Assembly (NCBI RefSeq): GCF_025421775.1
Contig: NZ_JAOEFX010000006.1
Span: 186,001 to 250,000, forward strand
Direction: 5' to 3'
Origin: Paenarthrobacter aurescens
GTDB lineage: Bacteria > Actinomycetota > Actinomycetes > Actinomycetales > Micrococcaceae
DNA: 64,000 nucleotides
Shown here: piece by piece, positions 16,577 to 24,451 of the stretch
Layout of the letters: each line of letters opens with the position of its first letter
Position numbering within the stretch: position 1 is the first letter of the stretch
Position numbers and translations under genes: made by a program
The notes under the pieces: generated by a model
Databases searched by the model: none
Seen by the model: only the letters and a program-made list of their open reading frames with translations
Told to the model about the DNA's origin: nothing

Positions 16577-17938
16577 GTGAACACCAATAACAACGAGGGG
16601 CAGATCAGTCGAAAGGGTTTGCGCACCAGTGTTGCCGCCGGTTCCATCGGCGTCTTTGTCCACTGGTTCGAGTGGGCCATCTACGCCTATCTCGCTTCCA
16701 CCATCGCCGTGGTCTTCTTCCCCCAGCAGGACAGCACCGCCGCGCTGTTGTCAGTCTTCGCCGTCTTCGCCATCAGCTTCGGCGTCCGGCCCCTGGGCGC
16801 GCTGGTCTTCGGCACGCTCGGCGACAGGATCGGCCGCAAGAAGACGCTGTCCATCGTGATTCTCTCCATGAGCGGCGCCACGTTGGTGGTAGGACTCTTG
16901 CCCACGTACGACGCAATCGGCCTGTGGGCACCCATACTGCTGGTCGCTGCCCGCGTGGTCCAGGGCCTCGCGGCTGGCGGCGAGTTCGGCAGTGCAGCGG
17001 CTTTCCTCGCCGAGTATTCGCCCCGGAAACACCGTGGCTTCGGCGTCAGCTGGCTTGAATTCGGAAGCCTTCTCGGTTTCCTGGCGGCCTCGTTGGTGGT
17101 CTTCGTGCTCTCCAGCGCCATGGACGCCCAAGCAATCGCCGACGGCGGCTGGCGCATTCCCTTCCTGATCGCGGTTCCCTTGGGAGTGATCGGCTTCTAC
17201 ATCCGTTCCAAGATTGAAGACACCCCGGAATTCCTTTCCCTGGAGGAACTGGGCAACGTCCCGCAGAGTCCCGTCAAGGAGGTCCTCACCAAACATCGGA
17301 AGCAGCTCCTGCAGATGAGCGGCCTGGAGATCATGATGCATGTGACCTTCTACGTGGTGCTGGTCTACCTCCTGACCTATCAAGAGAAAGTACTGGGGTT
17401 CGACGCCGGCACGGCCGCGCTGCTTTCCACCGCAGCTTCCGTGGCGGGCCTGATTCTCGTCCCGTTGGTGGGCGCGCTGTCCGACAGGATCGGCAGAAAG
17501 CCGCTCCTGATCACGGCCGCCATTTCGCTTGTGGTGCTGGCCTACCCGTTGTTCCTGATCATGCAGGCCGGCACAGCCTGGGCCGGCATCGTCAGCACCA
17601 TCGGACTCGGCGTCATCCTGGCCCTCATCCTTGGCGTTCATGCCGCCGCGGCTGCCGAACTCTTTCCCACCCGCACCCGGCAGACGGGGCTCTCCATCGC
17701 CTACAGCCTTACGGCGGCCATCTTCGCCGGCACGGTGCCCTACGTCCTGACCTGGCTCATTGCCCAAACCGGCAACGACATGATGCCCGCCTTCTACCTC
17801 ATTTTGGTTGGCCTGATTGGGTTGGCTGCCGTGCTGAGCATGAAGGAAAGCAAAGGCAAGGATCTTCTCAGCGGGGACGACGTCACGGCTCTACCCGGTG
17901 CTGTGGCCACCAAGGAAGCGCCGCCGATCCGCCTCTGA
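16577..17938 (+). CDS. MFS transporter, metabolite:H+ symporter (MHS) type
   Basis: Proton-coupled importer of organic acids, betaines or similar solutes; 453 residues, about twelve membrane segments. VHWFEWAIYAYLASTIAVVFFP near the start, RPLGALVFGTLGDRIGRKKTL (loop 2-3) and RVVQGLAAGGEFGSAAAFLAEYSP are diagnostic of the ProP/KgtP/ShiA group. GTG 16577 is chosen because AGGAGGA lies at 16567-16573. The upstream frame is open but has no similarity. Neighbours suggest it imports the substrate of the RidA-DUF1028-M20-aspartase operon. Confidence 0.88.
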   Translation: MNTNNNEGQISRKGLRTSVAAGSIGVFVHWFEWAIYAYLASTIAVVFFPQQDSTAALLSVFAVFAISFGVRPLGALVFGTLGDRIGRKKTLSIVILSMSGATLVVGLLPTYDAIGLWAPILLVAARVVQGLAAGGEFGSAAAFLAEYSPRKHRGFGVSWLEFGSLLGFLAASLVVFVLSSAMDAQAIADGGWRIPFLIAVPLGVIGFYIRSKIEDTPEFLSLEELGNVPQSPVKEVLTKHRKQLLQMSGLEIMMHVTFYVVLVYLLTYQEKVLGFDAGTAALLSTAASVAGLILVPLVGALSDRIGRKPLLITAAISLVVLAYPLFLIMQAGTAWAGIVSTIGLGVILALILGVHAAAAAELFPTRTRQTGLSIAYSLTAAIFAGTVPYVLTWLIAQTGNDMMPAFYLILVGLIGLAAVLSMKESKGKDLLSGDDVTALPGAVATKEAPPIRL

Positions 17939-17943
17939 CGCAA

Positions 17944-18016
17944 CTGAACCGGCGCCACTGAAATTCGCACCACTGAATTCCGCACAGCTGAATTCGTACA
18001 ACTGAATTCGGACAAC
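17944..18016. repeat. Degenerate 14-15 bp tandem repeats
   Basis: Five units begin CTGAA at 17944, 17958, 17973, 17988 and 18002. The last three contain GAATTC. The consensus is roughly CTGAATTCGNACAAC. The array fills the gap between the MHS transporter and the convergent TetR gene and abuts the terminator at 18029. Confidence 0.85.
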
Positions 18017-18028
18017 CAGGCAGGAACC

Positions 18029-18060
18029 GCAGCCCGGCTCAGGATCTGAGCCCGGGCTGC
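18029..18060. terminator. Bidirectional hairpin terminator
   Basis: GCAGCCCGGCTCAG (18029-18042) pairs with CTGAGCCCGGGCTGC (18046-18060) with one bulged C. It lies between convergent genes and overlaps the last codons of the TetR gene. Confidence 0.75.
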
Positions 18061-18662
18061 GCCTGTTTCCGGGCGGCCAGCCTCGCCAGCGCACGCTCCA
18101 CCAAATGCCGCTGCCGGGAACCCGTCACGGCATCCGGATCGAGCATGGACGTGACGTGCAGCCCCATCATGATGTTCAGCAGCTCGTCGGCAACCGCATC
18201 CGGGTCAACCAAAGGTTCGCATTCGCCGTCGTGCTCCGCCTGGGCGAGGAAGCCCATCACCAGGCCACGCCAGTGCAGCAAGGCCTCCCTGCCGACGGCG
18301 CGCAGCGCGTCTTCCGTCTGGGCGCGCTGCCAGAAGGAGACCGCTACCCGGGCTTCAACCACTGTGAGGGGGTCGGCCGGGATGATTTCCAGGCACAACC
18401 TTCTAAGGGCGGAAAGTCCCCGGCGTCCGGCCGTGCCGGCCGCGATGCGTTCGTTGGTTCGCTCGCAGATCAACTCGTAGGAGGCCAGCAGCAACGCGTC
18501 CTTGTTGGGGAAGTAGTGGGCCAGTACGCCCGGCGCCGCATAACCGCACTCCCTTGCGATGTCACGCATGCTGGCGTTCTCGATGCCTTGGCCCGCGATC
18601 AACCGCCACGTGGTTTCGATGATGGAACGGCGCCGTTCCTCGTGATCAACCAAGCGGGGCAT
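18039..18662 (-). CDS. TetR family regulator (BetI-like)
   Basis: Repressor of 207 residues. The HTH region reads RRSIIETTWRLIAGQGIENASMRDIARECGYAAPGVLAHYFPNKDALLLASY (about residues 11-62). The C-terminal half resembles the BetI-type TetR_C domain. It lies on the same strand as, and downstream of, the copper amine oxidase gene, separated by a hairpin at 18714-18742. A partial palindrome at 20774-20790 upstream of the oxidase would be a reasonable target, making it a candidate repressor of amine catabolism. Confidence 0.9.
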   Translation of the reverse strand: MPRLVDHEERRRSIIETTWRLIAGQGIENASMRDIARECGYAAPGVLAHYFPNKDALLLASYELICERTNERIAAGTAGRRGLSALRRLCLEIIPADPLTVVEARVAVSFWQRAQTEDALRAVGREALLHWRGLVMGFLAQAEHDGECEPLVDPDAVADELLNIMMGLHVTSMLDPDAVTGSRQRHLVERALARLAARKQAQPGLRS

Positions 18663-18713
18663 GGTGCTCCTTCGTTCGCGGGGTCCATGGCTGGGACCGT
18701 GAGCACACTACCA

Positions 18714-18742
18714 CCGCGGGAGCGCGGCTGCGCGTCCCGCGG
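18714..18742 (-). terminator. Hairpin after the copper amine oxidase
   Basis: CCGCGGGA (18714-18721) pairs perfectly with TCCCGCGG (18735-18742), with a further CGC/GCG pairing inside. It lies just past the oxidase stop on the minus strand and before the TetR start. No T tract. Confidence 0.6.
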
Positions 18743-18770
18743 CGGTGAGCGGTGCTCCGTGTGGCCCGCT

Positions 18771-20747
18771 TCAGTGCGCGCAGTGGCCGGGTTCGGAATG
18801 CCCGACGGCGGTACCGCAGTGGCCCGCAGCCGATGACGGCACGTTGAGCGTGGGATTCTCGTCGAAGAAGCCGTGCGGCTTCAGCGTGAATCCCGTGGTG
18901 TCAACGGGCATAATCGGCCAGTCCTCCGGGCGGGGGAAGTGGGTCAGGCCAAAGGAGTGCCACACCACGAGGTCTTGGCCATCGATGTCGCGGTCCTGGG
19001 CAACATAGCTGGGAAGCCCGGCACCTCCGGGGTGCTGGTTGACGAAGTCGCCCGCGGCGTAGAGCTCATCCTCAGCGTGCTTCGTGACCCACAGGTGGTG
19101 CTTGGCGAAAGCGGCCCGCGAGGCGATGGAGGAATCATCCGCCATGGCCAGCGTGGGGTTGCCTTCCGGGTAGAGGGTGTAGCCCACAGGGTGACCCAGG
19201 TGGTTCAACGAGTCCGGGTTGCTGATGTGCCACACGCGTCCCTTGGCTCCATCGGCGTCGCGGACTGCCTCCGATTCACGGGTCAACGCCGTGCGCTTCT
19301 GCGTGAAGGCGTTGCCATGCGGGTTTTCCGGTCCCTTCGGGAGGCGCACGAGGTCCAGTTCCTCAACGCGGTTCGTGGCGCCGTCGATCATCATGTCCAG
19401 CCGGGCGCTGAAGAGGTGCTGGTGGTAGGGCGCGCCAAGGCCGGGAGCGATCTCCGAGGCGTACGCGTAGTCCTTGTCCGAGAGCGCGGCAGTGAACACG
19501 ATGCCCGTGGCCTTGGCCTCAAATTCGATGGTGCCGTCCAAGTAGAGGTACCAGTAGAAGCCGTAATCGTAGTTGCCCACGGTGGTGAAGAAGGAGACCA
19601 CCAGGCGGCGGTTGCGGCGAACCTCGTTGGATCCGGCCCACTCATCCGTGTGCTTCCACAGGATTCCCGCGTCTTCCTCGTGGATGCAGATGCCGTTCTC
19701 TATGGTTCTCGGATTGCCGAAGTCATCGGCCACCACGGGGGACATGTAGGTGATGTCGCCCAGGCAGTCGCATCCAAGCTTGAGCGAGTTGGCGTCCCGG
19801 CCCACCAGGTACTCGCCGGAATCGAAGTAGTTCTGCCAACTGCGGTAGGGGGAAGGGTCGCCGTAGGGGACCACCATTTCGGAGATGGATGCGCGATGGA
19901 CCACCGGGCGCCGGCGTCCCTTGTGCGAGTGGTTCAACTGGTGGAGCACCAAGCCTTCGCGGGCATCGAAGCCAACACGCAGGTCCCAGCCGGCCCAGGA
20001 AAGGTGATTGCCCTCAAGGGTGAAGCTGGGCCCTTCGGGTTGGGTGATCTCGATCGGTTTCAGGTCCGTGCGGTGCTCGCCGTGAATCGTGGGGTCGGTG
20101 TAGTTGCCATTGACCTCCGGAACTGGAACGGGACCGTCGTCGATCAGGTGGTTGACGCGGCGGTTTTCCACATCCACGAAGGCCACCAGGCCATCAATGG
20201 GGTGGGCCCACGGGTGGTCTGCGGCGTGGTCCTGGCGGAAGCCGAGGCCGCGTAGCAGCCGTTTGCCTTCCTCGTTCCCGTACTCGAAGACGCCTGCTGA
20301 CAGGGGAGCGACGCGGACTTGGGCCGGGGTCAAGCCCCGGCTGGCAAGGGCTGCGTTCCACTGTGGGTCTACGGCAAGGATGTCCTCGATGAGCCCGAAT
20401 TCCTCGAGAAGGACCGGCAACTGGCCATCGACGGCGGGATTCAGTTCGCGCTGGTCGAGCACCAAGCCGGTGGTCAGGGACAGGCGGACATCGAGGGAGC
20501 GGGACAGTGCAGCGTCCCAGAGCATGGCCCGGACCAGGCGGGCGGCGTCCGCAGCGGGTCCGTGGAAAGCGGTCTTCGGCGGTTCGATAAGGCCGAGATA
20601 GGCGAAGCGGGTGGTGTCTGCAACGAGGCCTGCATCTGCCAGGATCCGGCGGGCCTGCTGAATTTCCTGTGCCGAGAGCTGCTCAAGCGGGTGCTGCCCC
20701 TGAGGAGCCTGCGTCGTTGCGGCCAAGGGGGTGGTCTGAAGGGTCAT
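18771..20747 (-). CDS. Copper-containing primary-amine oxidase (phenylethylamine/histamine oxidase type)
   Basis: Oxidises primary amines to aldehydes, releasing ammonia and hydrogen peroxide. It has 658 residues and closely resembles Arthrobacter globiformis amine oxidase by recall. Tyr393 in GNYDY is the topaquinone precursor, Asp309 in YFDSGEY is the catalytic base, and His442, His444 (YHQH) and His603 (LTHF) are the copper ligands. The C-terminal tail carries clustered His and Cys ([17 protein letters not shown]). ATG 20747 is preceded by AGGAAG; the frame is open further upstream without similarity. The aldehyde dehydrogenase divergent from it should take the product. Confidence 0.96.
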   Translation of the reverse strand: MTLQTTPLAATTQAPQGQHPLEQLSAQEIQQARRILADAGLVADTTRFAYLGLIEPPKTAFHGPAADAARLVRAMLWDAALSRSLDVRLSLTTGLVLDQRELNPAVDGQLPVLLEEFGLIEDILAVDPQWNAALASRGLTPAQVRVAPLSAGVFEYGNEEGKRLLRGLGFRQDHAADHPWAHPIDGLVAFVDVENRRVNHLIDDGPVPVPEVNGNYTDPTIHGEHRTDLKPIEITQPEGPSFTLEGNHLSWAGWDLRVGFDAREGLVLHQLNHSHKGRRRPVVHRASISEMVVPYGDPSPYRSWQNYFDSGEYLVGRDANSLKLGCDCLGDITYMSPVVADDFGNPRTIENGICIHEEDAGILWKHTDEWAGSNEVRRNRRLVVSFFTTVGNYDYGFYWYLYLDGTIEFEAKATGIVFTAALSDKDYAYASEIAPGLGAPYHQHLFSARLDMMIDGATNRVEELDLVRLPKGPENPHGNAFTQKRTALTRESEAVRDADGAKGRVWHISNPDSLNHLGHPVGYTLYPEGNPTLAMADDSSIASRAAFAKHHLWVTKHAEDELYAAGDFVNQHPGGAGLPSYVAQDRDIDGQDLVVWHSFGLTHFPRPEDWPIMPVDTTGFTLKPHGFFDENPTLNVPSSAAGHCGTAVGHSEPGHCAH

Positions 20748-20773
20748 GGCACTTCCTGAAGTCGATTTTTGAT

Positions 20774-20790
20774 GGTACAACTGTTCAACC
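20774..20790. promoter_or_regulatory. Candidate operator between amine oxidase and divergent genes
   Basis: A 17-base imperfect palindrome of the form GGTnnAACnGTTnnACC (12 of 17 positions symmetric) lies 27 bases from the oxidase start and within the shared divergent promoter region. It is a plausible TetR-type site, but I see only one copy. Confidence 0.35.
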
Positions 20791-20864
20791 AACGCTTTGA
20801 TGTTACCCACCTCACAGGCTGGCGTAAAGCCCTCAACCCAACGTCGCCGGCGGCCAGGAGAACC

Positions 20865-21353
20865 ATGAACCAGCAATCCCGCCTACCTTGGCGGCGCGGG
20901 ATAACCATGCCCGTTCCCGCGGGCCTCGTAGGAGTCTCCGCTGCGGGCAGCGCTGCAGCGCACCTGGTGGCGGCGGGGATTGGTCCGGCCGGCGTGATGG
21001 CTTGGTGGATGGCGGCCATGGGGGCTGCCTGCTTGACCTGTGCCGCTCCCATGGTGGGCTTTCCCAGCCGACGGTTGCGGCTCTGTGCCAGGCGGGGGAC
21101 ACCGCGAGCCGCCGGTCACCTCCTGGCCATGAGTGCAGCCATGATCCTCATTCACCTGGTCATCCTGTTGGGACCTGGCGGCGGGCATCATGGCTTGGCC
21201 CACGACCCCTCCGCGCCGGACCACCAGCCAGCCATGCTCACCCTCATCGGCGTTGAACTGCTTTGCCTCATGGCCGCTTCGGCAGCCCTCCGCATGACCC
21301 GTACCTCAACACCACCCCCGGAATTGAAACCCCACACCCAGGAGTCACCATGA
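20865..21353 (+). CDS. Small His-rich membrane protein of unknown function
   Basis: A 162-residue integral membrane protein with about four hydrophobic segments. It has a Cys/Met-containing helix ([17 protein letters not shown]), an exposed loop rich in His ([18 protein letters not shown]), and a soluble C-terminal tail. I do not recognise the family. ATG 20865 has AGGAGAACC just upstream; an earlier in-frame ATG at 20769 has none. Its stop overlaps the aldehyde dehydrogenase start by four bases. Being divergent from a copper enzyme, with His, Met and Cys in or near membrane segments, it could handle copper, but this is inference only. Confidence 0.7.
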   Translation: MNQQSRLPWRRGITMPVPAGLVGVSAAGSAAAHLVAAGIGPAGVMAWWMAAMGAACLTCAAPMVGFPSRRLRLCARRGTPRAAGHLLAMSAAMILIHLVILLGPGGGHHGLAHDPSAPDHQPAMLTLIGVELLCLMAASAALRMTRTSTPPPELKPHTQESP

Positions 21354-22846
21354 ACACCACCTCCACCACGCTGTCCCTCGATTGGCACGGCCGTGCCAAT
21401 GCCCTGGCGATCGACGGCAGGGCATTCGTCGACGGTCGCCGGGCAGTGGCAGTCGGACAACTCACACGCCCCACCATCAGCCCGATTGACGGCCGCGTTC
21501 TGACGGAATTGAGCTCTTGCGGCCCGGCCGACGTCGATCGTGCAGTGGCCGCTGCCCGGCGGGCTTTCCCGTCGTGGTCCCGGCTGGGGGCCGACAATCG
21601 AAAGGGGCTGTTGCTGGCGTTGGCTTCCCTGATGGAGCGGCATGCCGACGAGCTGGCGCTCCTGGAGACGCTGGACAGCGGCAAGCCCATTCTTCAAACC
21701 ACGACCGTAGATGTTCCCGGCGCCATCTCCACGCTGCGCTGGTACGCGGAGGCAGCGGACAAGCAGAACGGGGAACTACCCGCAGTTCCGCCCGGTGCAA
21801 CCGCGATGGTGACACGCGAGCCCCTGGGCGTGGTGGCGGCCATCGTGCCGTGGAACTTCCCCCTGGAAATCGCTGTGTGGAAACTGGCTCCGGCGCTTGC
21901 CTCCGGGAATACCGTGGTGCTGAAGCCGGCCGAGCAGACTTCCCTGAGCGTGTTGCGGCTTGCGGAATTGGCCACCGAAGCCGGGCTCCCGGATGGCGTG
22001 CTGAACATCGTGACCGGCACAGGCCGGGAGGTAGGGGCAGCTTTGGCGCACCATATGGACGTTGATGCCTTGGCTTTTACGGGCTCCACTGCCGTCTCGC
22101 GCACCCTGCTGGAAGCCTCGGGCCGCAGCAACCTCAAGCGGCTCAGCCTCGAAGCGGGCGGCAAGAGCTCCAACATCATCTTTGCTGACACGGCAGACCT
22201 GCCTGAAGCGGCAGCCAAGGCTGCCTTCGGCGCCTTCTACAACCAGGGCCAGGTCTGCTCCGCGAACTCACGGATCCTGGTGCAGCGGGATATTCATGAC
22301 GTGTTCGCGGCCTTGTTGGCAGAGGCGGCGGCCGGCTATCGACCCGAGGATCCGTTGGCCGGTTTGGCGGGCAATGGCGCCCTGATCAGCAGCGCCCACG
22401 CGAACGACGTCGAAGGCTGGATTCGGCGCGGCCGCGCCGAAGGTGAGGTGCTTTTTGGCGGTGGGCGGCGCGAGATCCATGGCTCTGATGCGTACCTGGA
22501 GCCCACGTTGTTGGGTGGTCTTGAGTCCGACCATGATGTCCATCGCGAAGAGATTTTCGGTCCTGTGGCTGTTCTCCACCCCTTCGACACGGAGGAAGAG
22601 GCAGTTCTGTTGGCCAATGCCACCGACTACGGATTGGCGGCGTCCGTGTGGACCTCCGACCTGTCCCGAGCCCATCGGGTAGCGGGAGAGTTGCTCGCCG
22701 GAACCGTCTCCGTGAACACGGTGGATGCTTTGGGGAACACCACGCCCTTCGGGGGCTTCAAGCAGTCCGGCTTCGGGCGCGACTTGTCGTTGCACGCCTT
22801 CGACAACTACACCGCGCCGAAGACCACATGGATCCAGTTCGGCTGA
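21350..22846 (+). CDS. Aldehyde dehydrogenase (NAD(P)-dependent)
   Basis: Oxidises an aldehyde to the acid. It has 498 residues. Catalytic residues are visible: Asn169 in VPWNFP, Glu268 in LSLEAGGK, and nucleophile Cys303 in NQGQVCSANS. FTGSTAVSR is the cofactor-binding turn. Overall it resembles the PuuC/betaine-aldehyde and phenylacetaldehyde dehydrogenase group. ATG 21350 has CCAGGAGTCACC directly upstream. It is coupled to the preceding membrane protein gene and divergent from the copper amine oxidase, whose aldehyde product is the likely substrate. Confidence 0.93.
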   Translation: MNTTSTTLSLDWHGRANALAIDGRAFVDGRRAVAVGQLTRPTISPIDGRVLTELSSCGPADVDRAVAAARRAFPSWSRLGADNRKGLLLALASLMERHADELALLETLDSGKPILQTTTVDVPGAISTLRWYAEAADKQNGELPAVPPGATAMVTREPLGVVAAIVPWNFPLEIAVWKLAPALASGNTVVLKPAEQTSLSVLRLAELATEAGLPDGVLNIVTGTGREVGAALAHHMDVDALAFTGSTAVSRTLLEASGRSNLKRLSLEAGGKSSNIIFADTADLPEAAAKAAFGAFYNQGQVCSANSRILVQRDIHDVFAALLAEAAAGYRPEDPLAGLAGNGALISSAHANDVEGWIRRGRAEGEVLFGGGRREIHGSDAYLEPTLLGGLESDHDVHREEIFGPVAVLHPFDTEEEAVLLANATDYGLAASVWTSDLSRAHRVAGELLAGTVSVNTVDALGNTTPFGGFKQSGFGRDLSLHAFDNYTAPKTTWIQFG

Positions 22847-22873
22847 TGATGTTCATCTGGAAAAGCGTTGATA

Positions 22874-22904
22874 TGCATCATGATTCCATGGTTTACGTGA
22901 TGCA
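22874..22904 (+). promoter_or_regulatory. Inverted repeat upstream of the NCS1 operon
   Basis: TGCATCA (22874-22880) and TGATGCA (22898-22904) are perfect inverted arms with a 17-base spacer. A hairpin GGGCTT/AAGCCC follows at 22954-22970 without a T tract. Between 22847 and 23019 these are the only structures I see. Confidence 0.4.
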
Positions 22905-23019
22905 GTTCACAAGCCTAGGCTGGGCCTGACAGCAGACCCGGTTAGGCGCCGAAGGGCTTTGGGGAAGCCCGCCCACCAGAATCTGCCAGCATCCTTACAC
23001 CGTCTTAAGGACACCCTCC

Positions 23020-24447
23020 ATGAAATCGATGCTTCGCTCCCGCCTCTTCGAAATAGAACAAGAGTCCATCGCCCCCATTCCGCCCGAGGCCCGGCACGGC
23101 CGCTCCAGGGAGCTTTTCACCATTTGGTTCGGCATGAACATGACACCCCTCACAGTGGTTACCGGCGCCACGGCCACCACGCTGTTGGGCCTTCCCATGC
23201 TCAGCTCCATCATCGCGATCCTCATCGGCCACGCGCTCGGTGGAATCGGCATGGCACTGCACGCAGCACAGGGACCGCAGCTCGGTGTCCCGCAGATGCT
23301 GCAGGCCCGCGGCCAATTCGGTTCGCGGGGTGCAAGCTTGATCGTTGCCGTGGCGATCCTCATGTTCGTGGGCTACTTTTCCTCGAACCTGATTGTTTCC
23401 TCGGATTCAATCACTGCTCTCCTGCCGGAAGCCAACGGAACAGCCATGATCATCGGCTGCGCTGTCCTCAGCTTCGTCATCGCGGCGTTCGGCTACAACC
23501 TGGTGAGGAAAGTGACTGCCCTGGGCGCCTACGTGGTTGGCGCCTTGGTGCTGGTTTCGTTCGCAGCCCTCCTTGCCAGCGGTGACTTCTGGGGCCAGGT
23601 GAACCACGGCGAATTCACGTGGACCGGCTTCCTCGCCATGCTGGCCATCGGCATCGTGTGGCAGCTGACCTACGCTCCGTATGTTTCGGACTACTCCCGG
23701 TACATGCCTGCCAAGTCGGGCACCAAGGGAGCCTTCTGGGGCACTTACCTGGGCTGCGTGACGTCCAGCGCGTTGCTGATGATTCTCGGCTCGGGAGTGG
23801 GGATAGCCGTAGCCGGCGTGGACACGATGACCGGGCTTCACGGCATGCTTGGTCCTGGACTCGGAGCCGCCGTTCTGGTGGGCTTCGCGCTGGTAGCTGC
23901 TGCCGGAAACTCCGTGAACGCCTATTGCAGTGCGCTGTGTGCCCTGACCTTGGTGGAAACGTTCTTCAGCGGATGGCGACCCGGAGCGAAAGCCCGGCTC
24001 GTGACGTCAATGGTCCTGCACGTCCTCGGCGTGACCTTGGCCCTGGCGGCGGCAACCAGCTTCGCCTCCTCCTACTTCAGCTTCCTCAGCGTGCTGCTTT
24101 ACGTGCTCATTCCGTGGTCCGCGGTGAACCTGGTGGACTACTACGTCGTCCGGCACGGCTCGTACGCCGTAGACGAGTTCTACGCAGCCGATGGTGGCCG
24201 TTATGGCCGTTGGAATGCCGGCTCCCTGATCGTCTTCGCCGTTGGCGTCCTCGCGCAGGTCCCCTTCATGGCTACGCCCTTCTACACAGGAGCGGCGGCT
24301 GAAGCCATGGGCGGGATCGACATCGCCTGGCTGGTTGGCCTCGGCGTCAGTGCGCTGGCGTATATCGTGATCGCCCGCACCGCCCCGGCGCTGGTGCGCC
24401 TGGATGCTGACCACGGCCCCATCGAACCCCATCTCCTTGGAAAGTAA
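23020..24447 (+). CDS. NCS1 family nucleobase/hydantoin-type permease
   Basis: Inner-membrane cation symporter of 475 residues with about twelve helices. WFGMNMTPLTVVTGATATTLLGL, GIGMALHAAQGPQLGVPQMLQARGQFG and YAPYVSDYSRYMP are typical of the cytosine/purine/hydantoin permease family. It is the first gene of a cluster with an amidohydrolase four bases downstream, which favours uptake of a cyclic amide, purine or pyrimidine. The ribosome site is weak (AAGGACACCCTCC). Substrate not determinable from sequence alone. Confidence 0.88.
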   Translation: MKSMLRSRLFEIEQESIAPIPPEARHGRSRELFTIWFGMNMTPLTVVTGATATTLLGLPMLSSIIAILIGHALGGIGMALHAAQGPQLGVPQMLQARGQFGSRGASLIVAVAILMFVGYFSSNLIVSSDSITALLPEANGTAMIIGCAVLSFVIAAFGYNLVRKVTALGAYVVGALVLVSFAALLASGDFWGQVNHGEFTWTGFLAMLAIGIVWQLTYAPYVSDYSRYMPAKSGTKGAFWGTYLGCVTSSALLMILGSGVGIAVAGVDTMTGLHGMLGPGLGAAVLVGFALVAAAGNSVNAYCSALCALTLVETFFSGWRPGAKARLVTSMVLHVLGVTLALAAATSFASSYFSFLSVLLYVLIPWSAVNLVDYYVVRHGSYAVDEFYAADGGRYGRWNAGSLIVFAVGVLAQVPFMATPFYTGAAAEAMGGIDIAWLVGLGVSALAYIVIARTAPALVRLDADHGPIEPHLLGK

Positions 24448-24451
24448 CAAC

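Noticed and set aside
17794..18015. Pentapeptide-repeat-like ORF on the minus strand
   Set aside because: Its pattern comes only from the DNA repeat at 17944-18016; no ribosome site, and it overlaps the MHS gene end.
22847..23019. Guanidine or purine riboswitch before the NCS1 permease
   Set aside because: There is a small hairpin, but the conserved cores of ykkC or purine riboswitches are absent.
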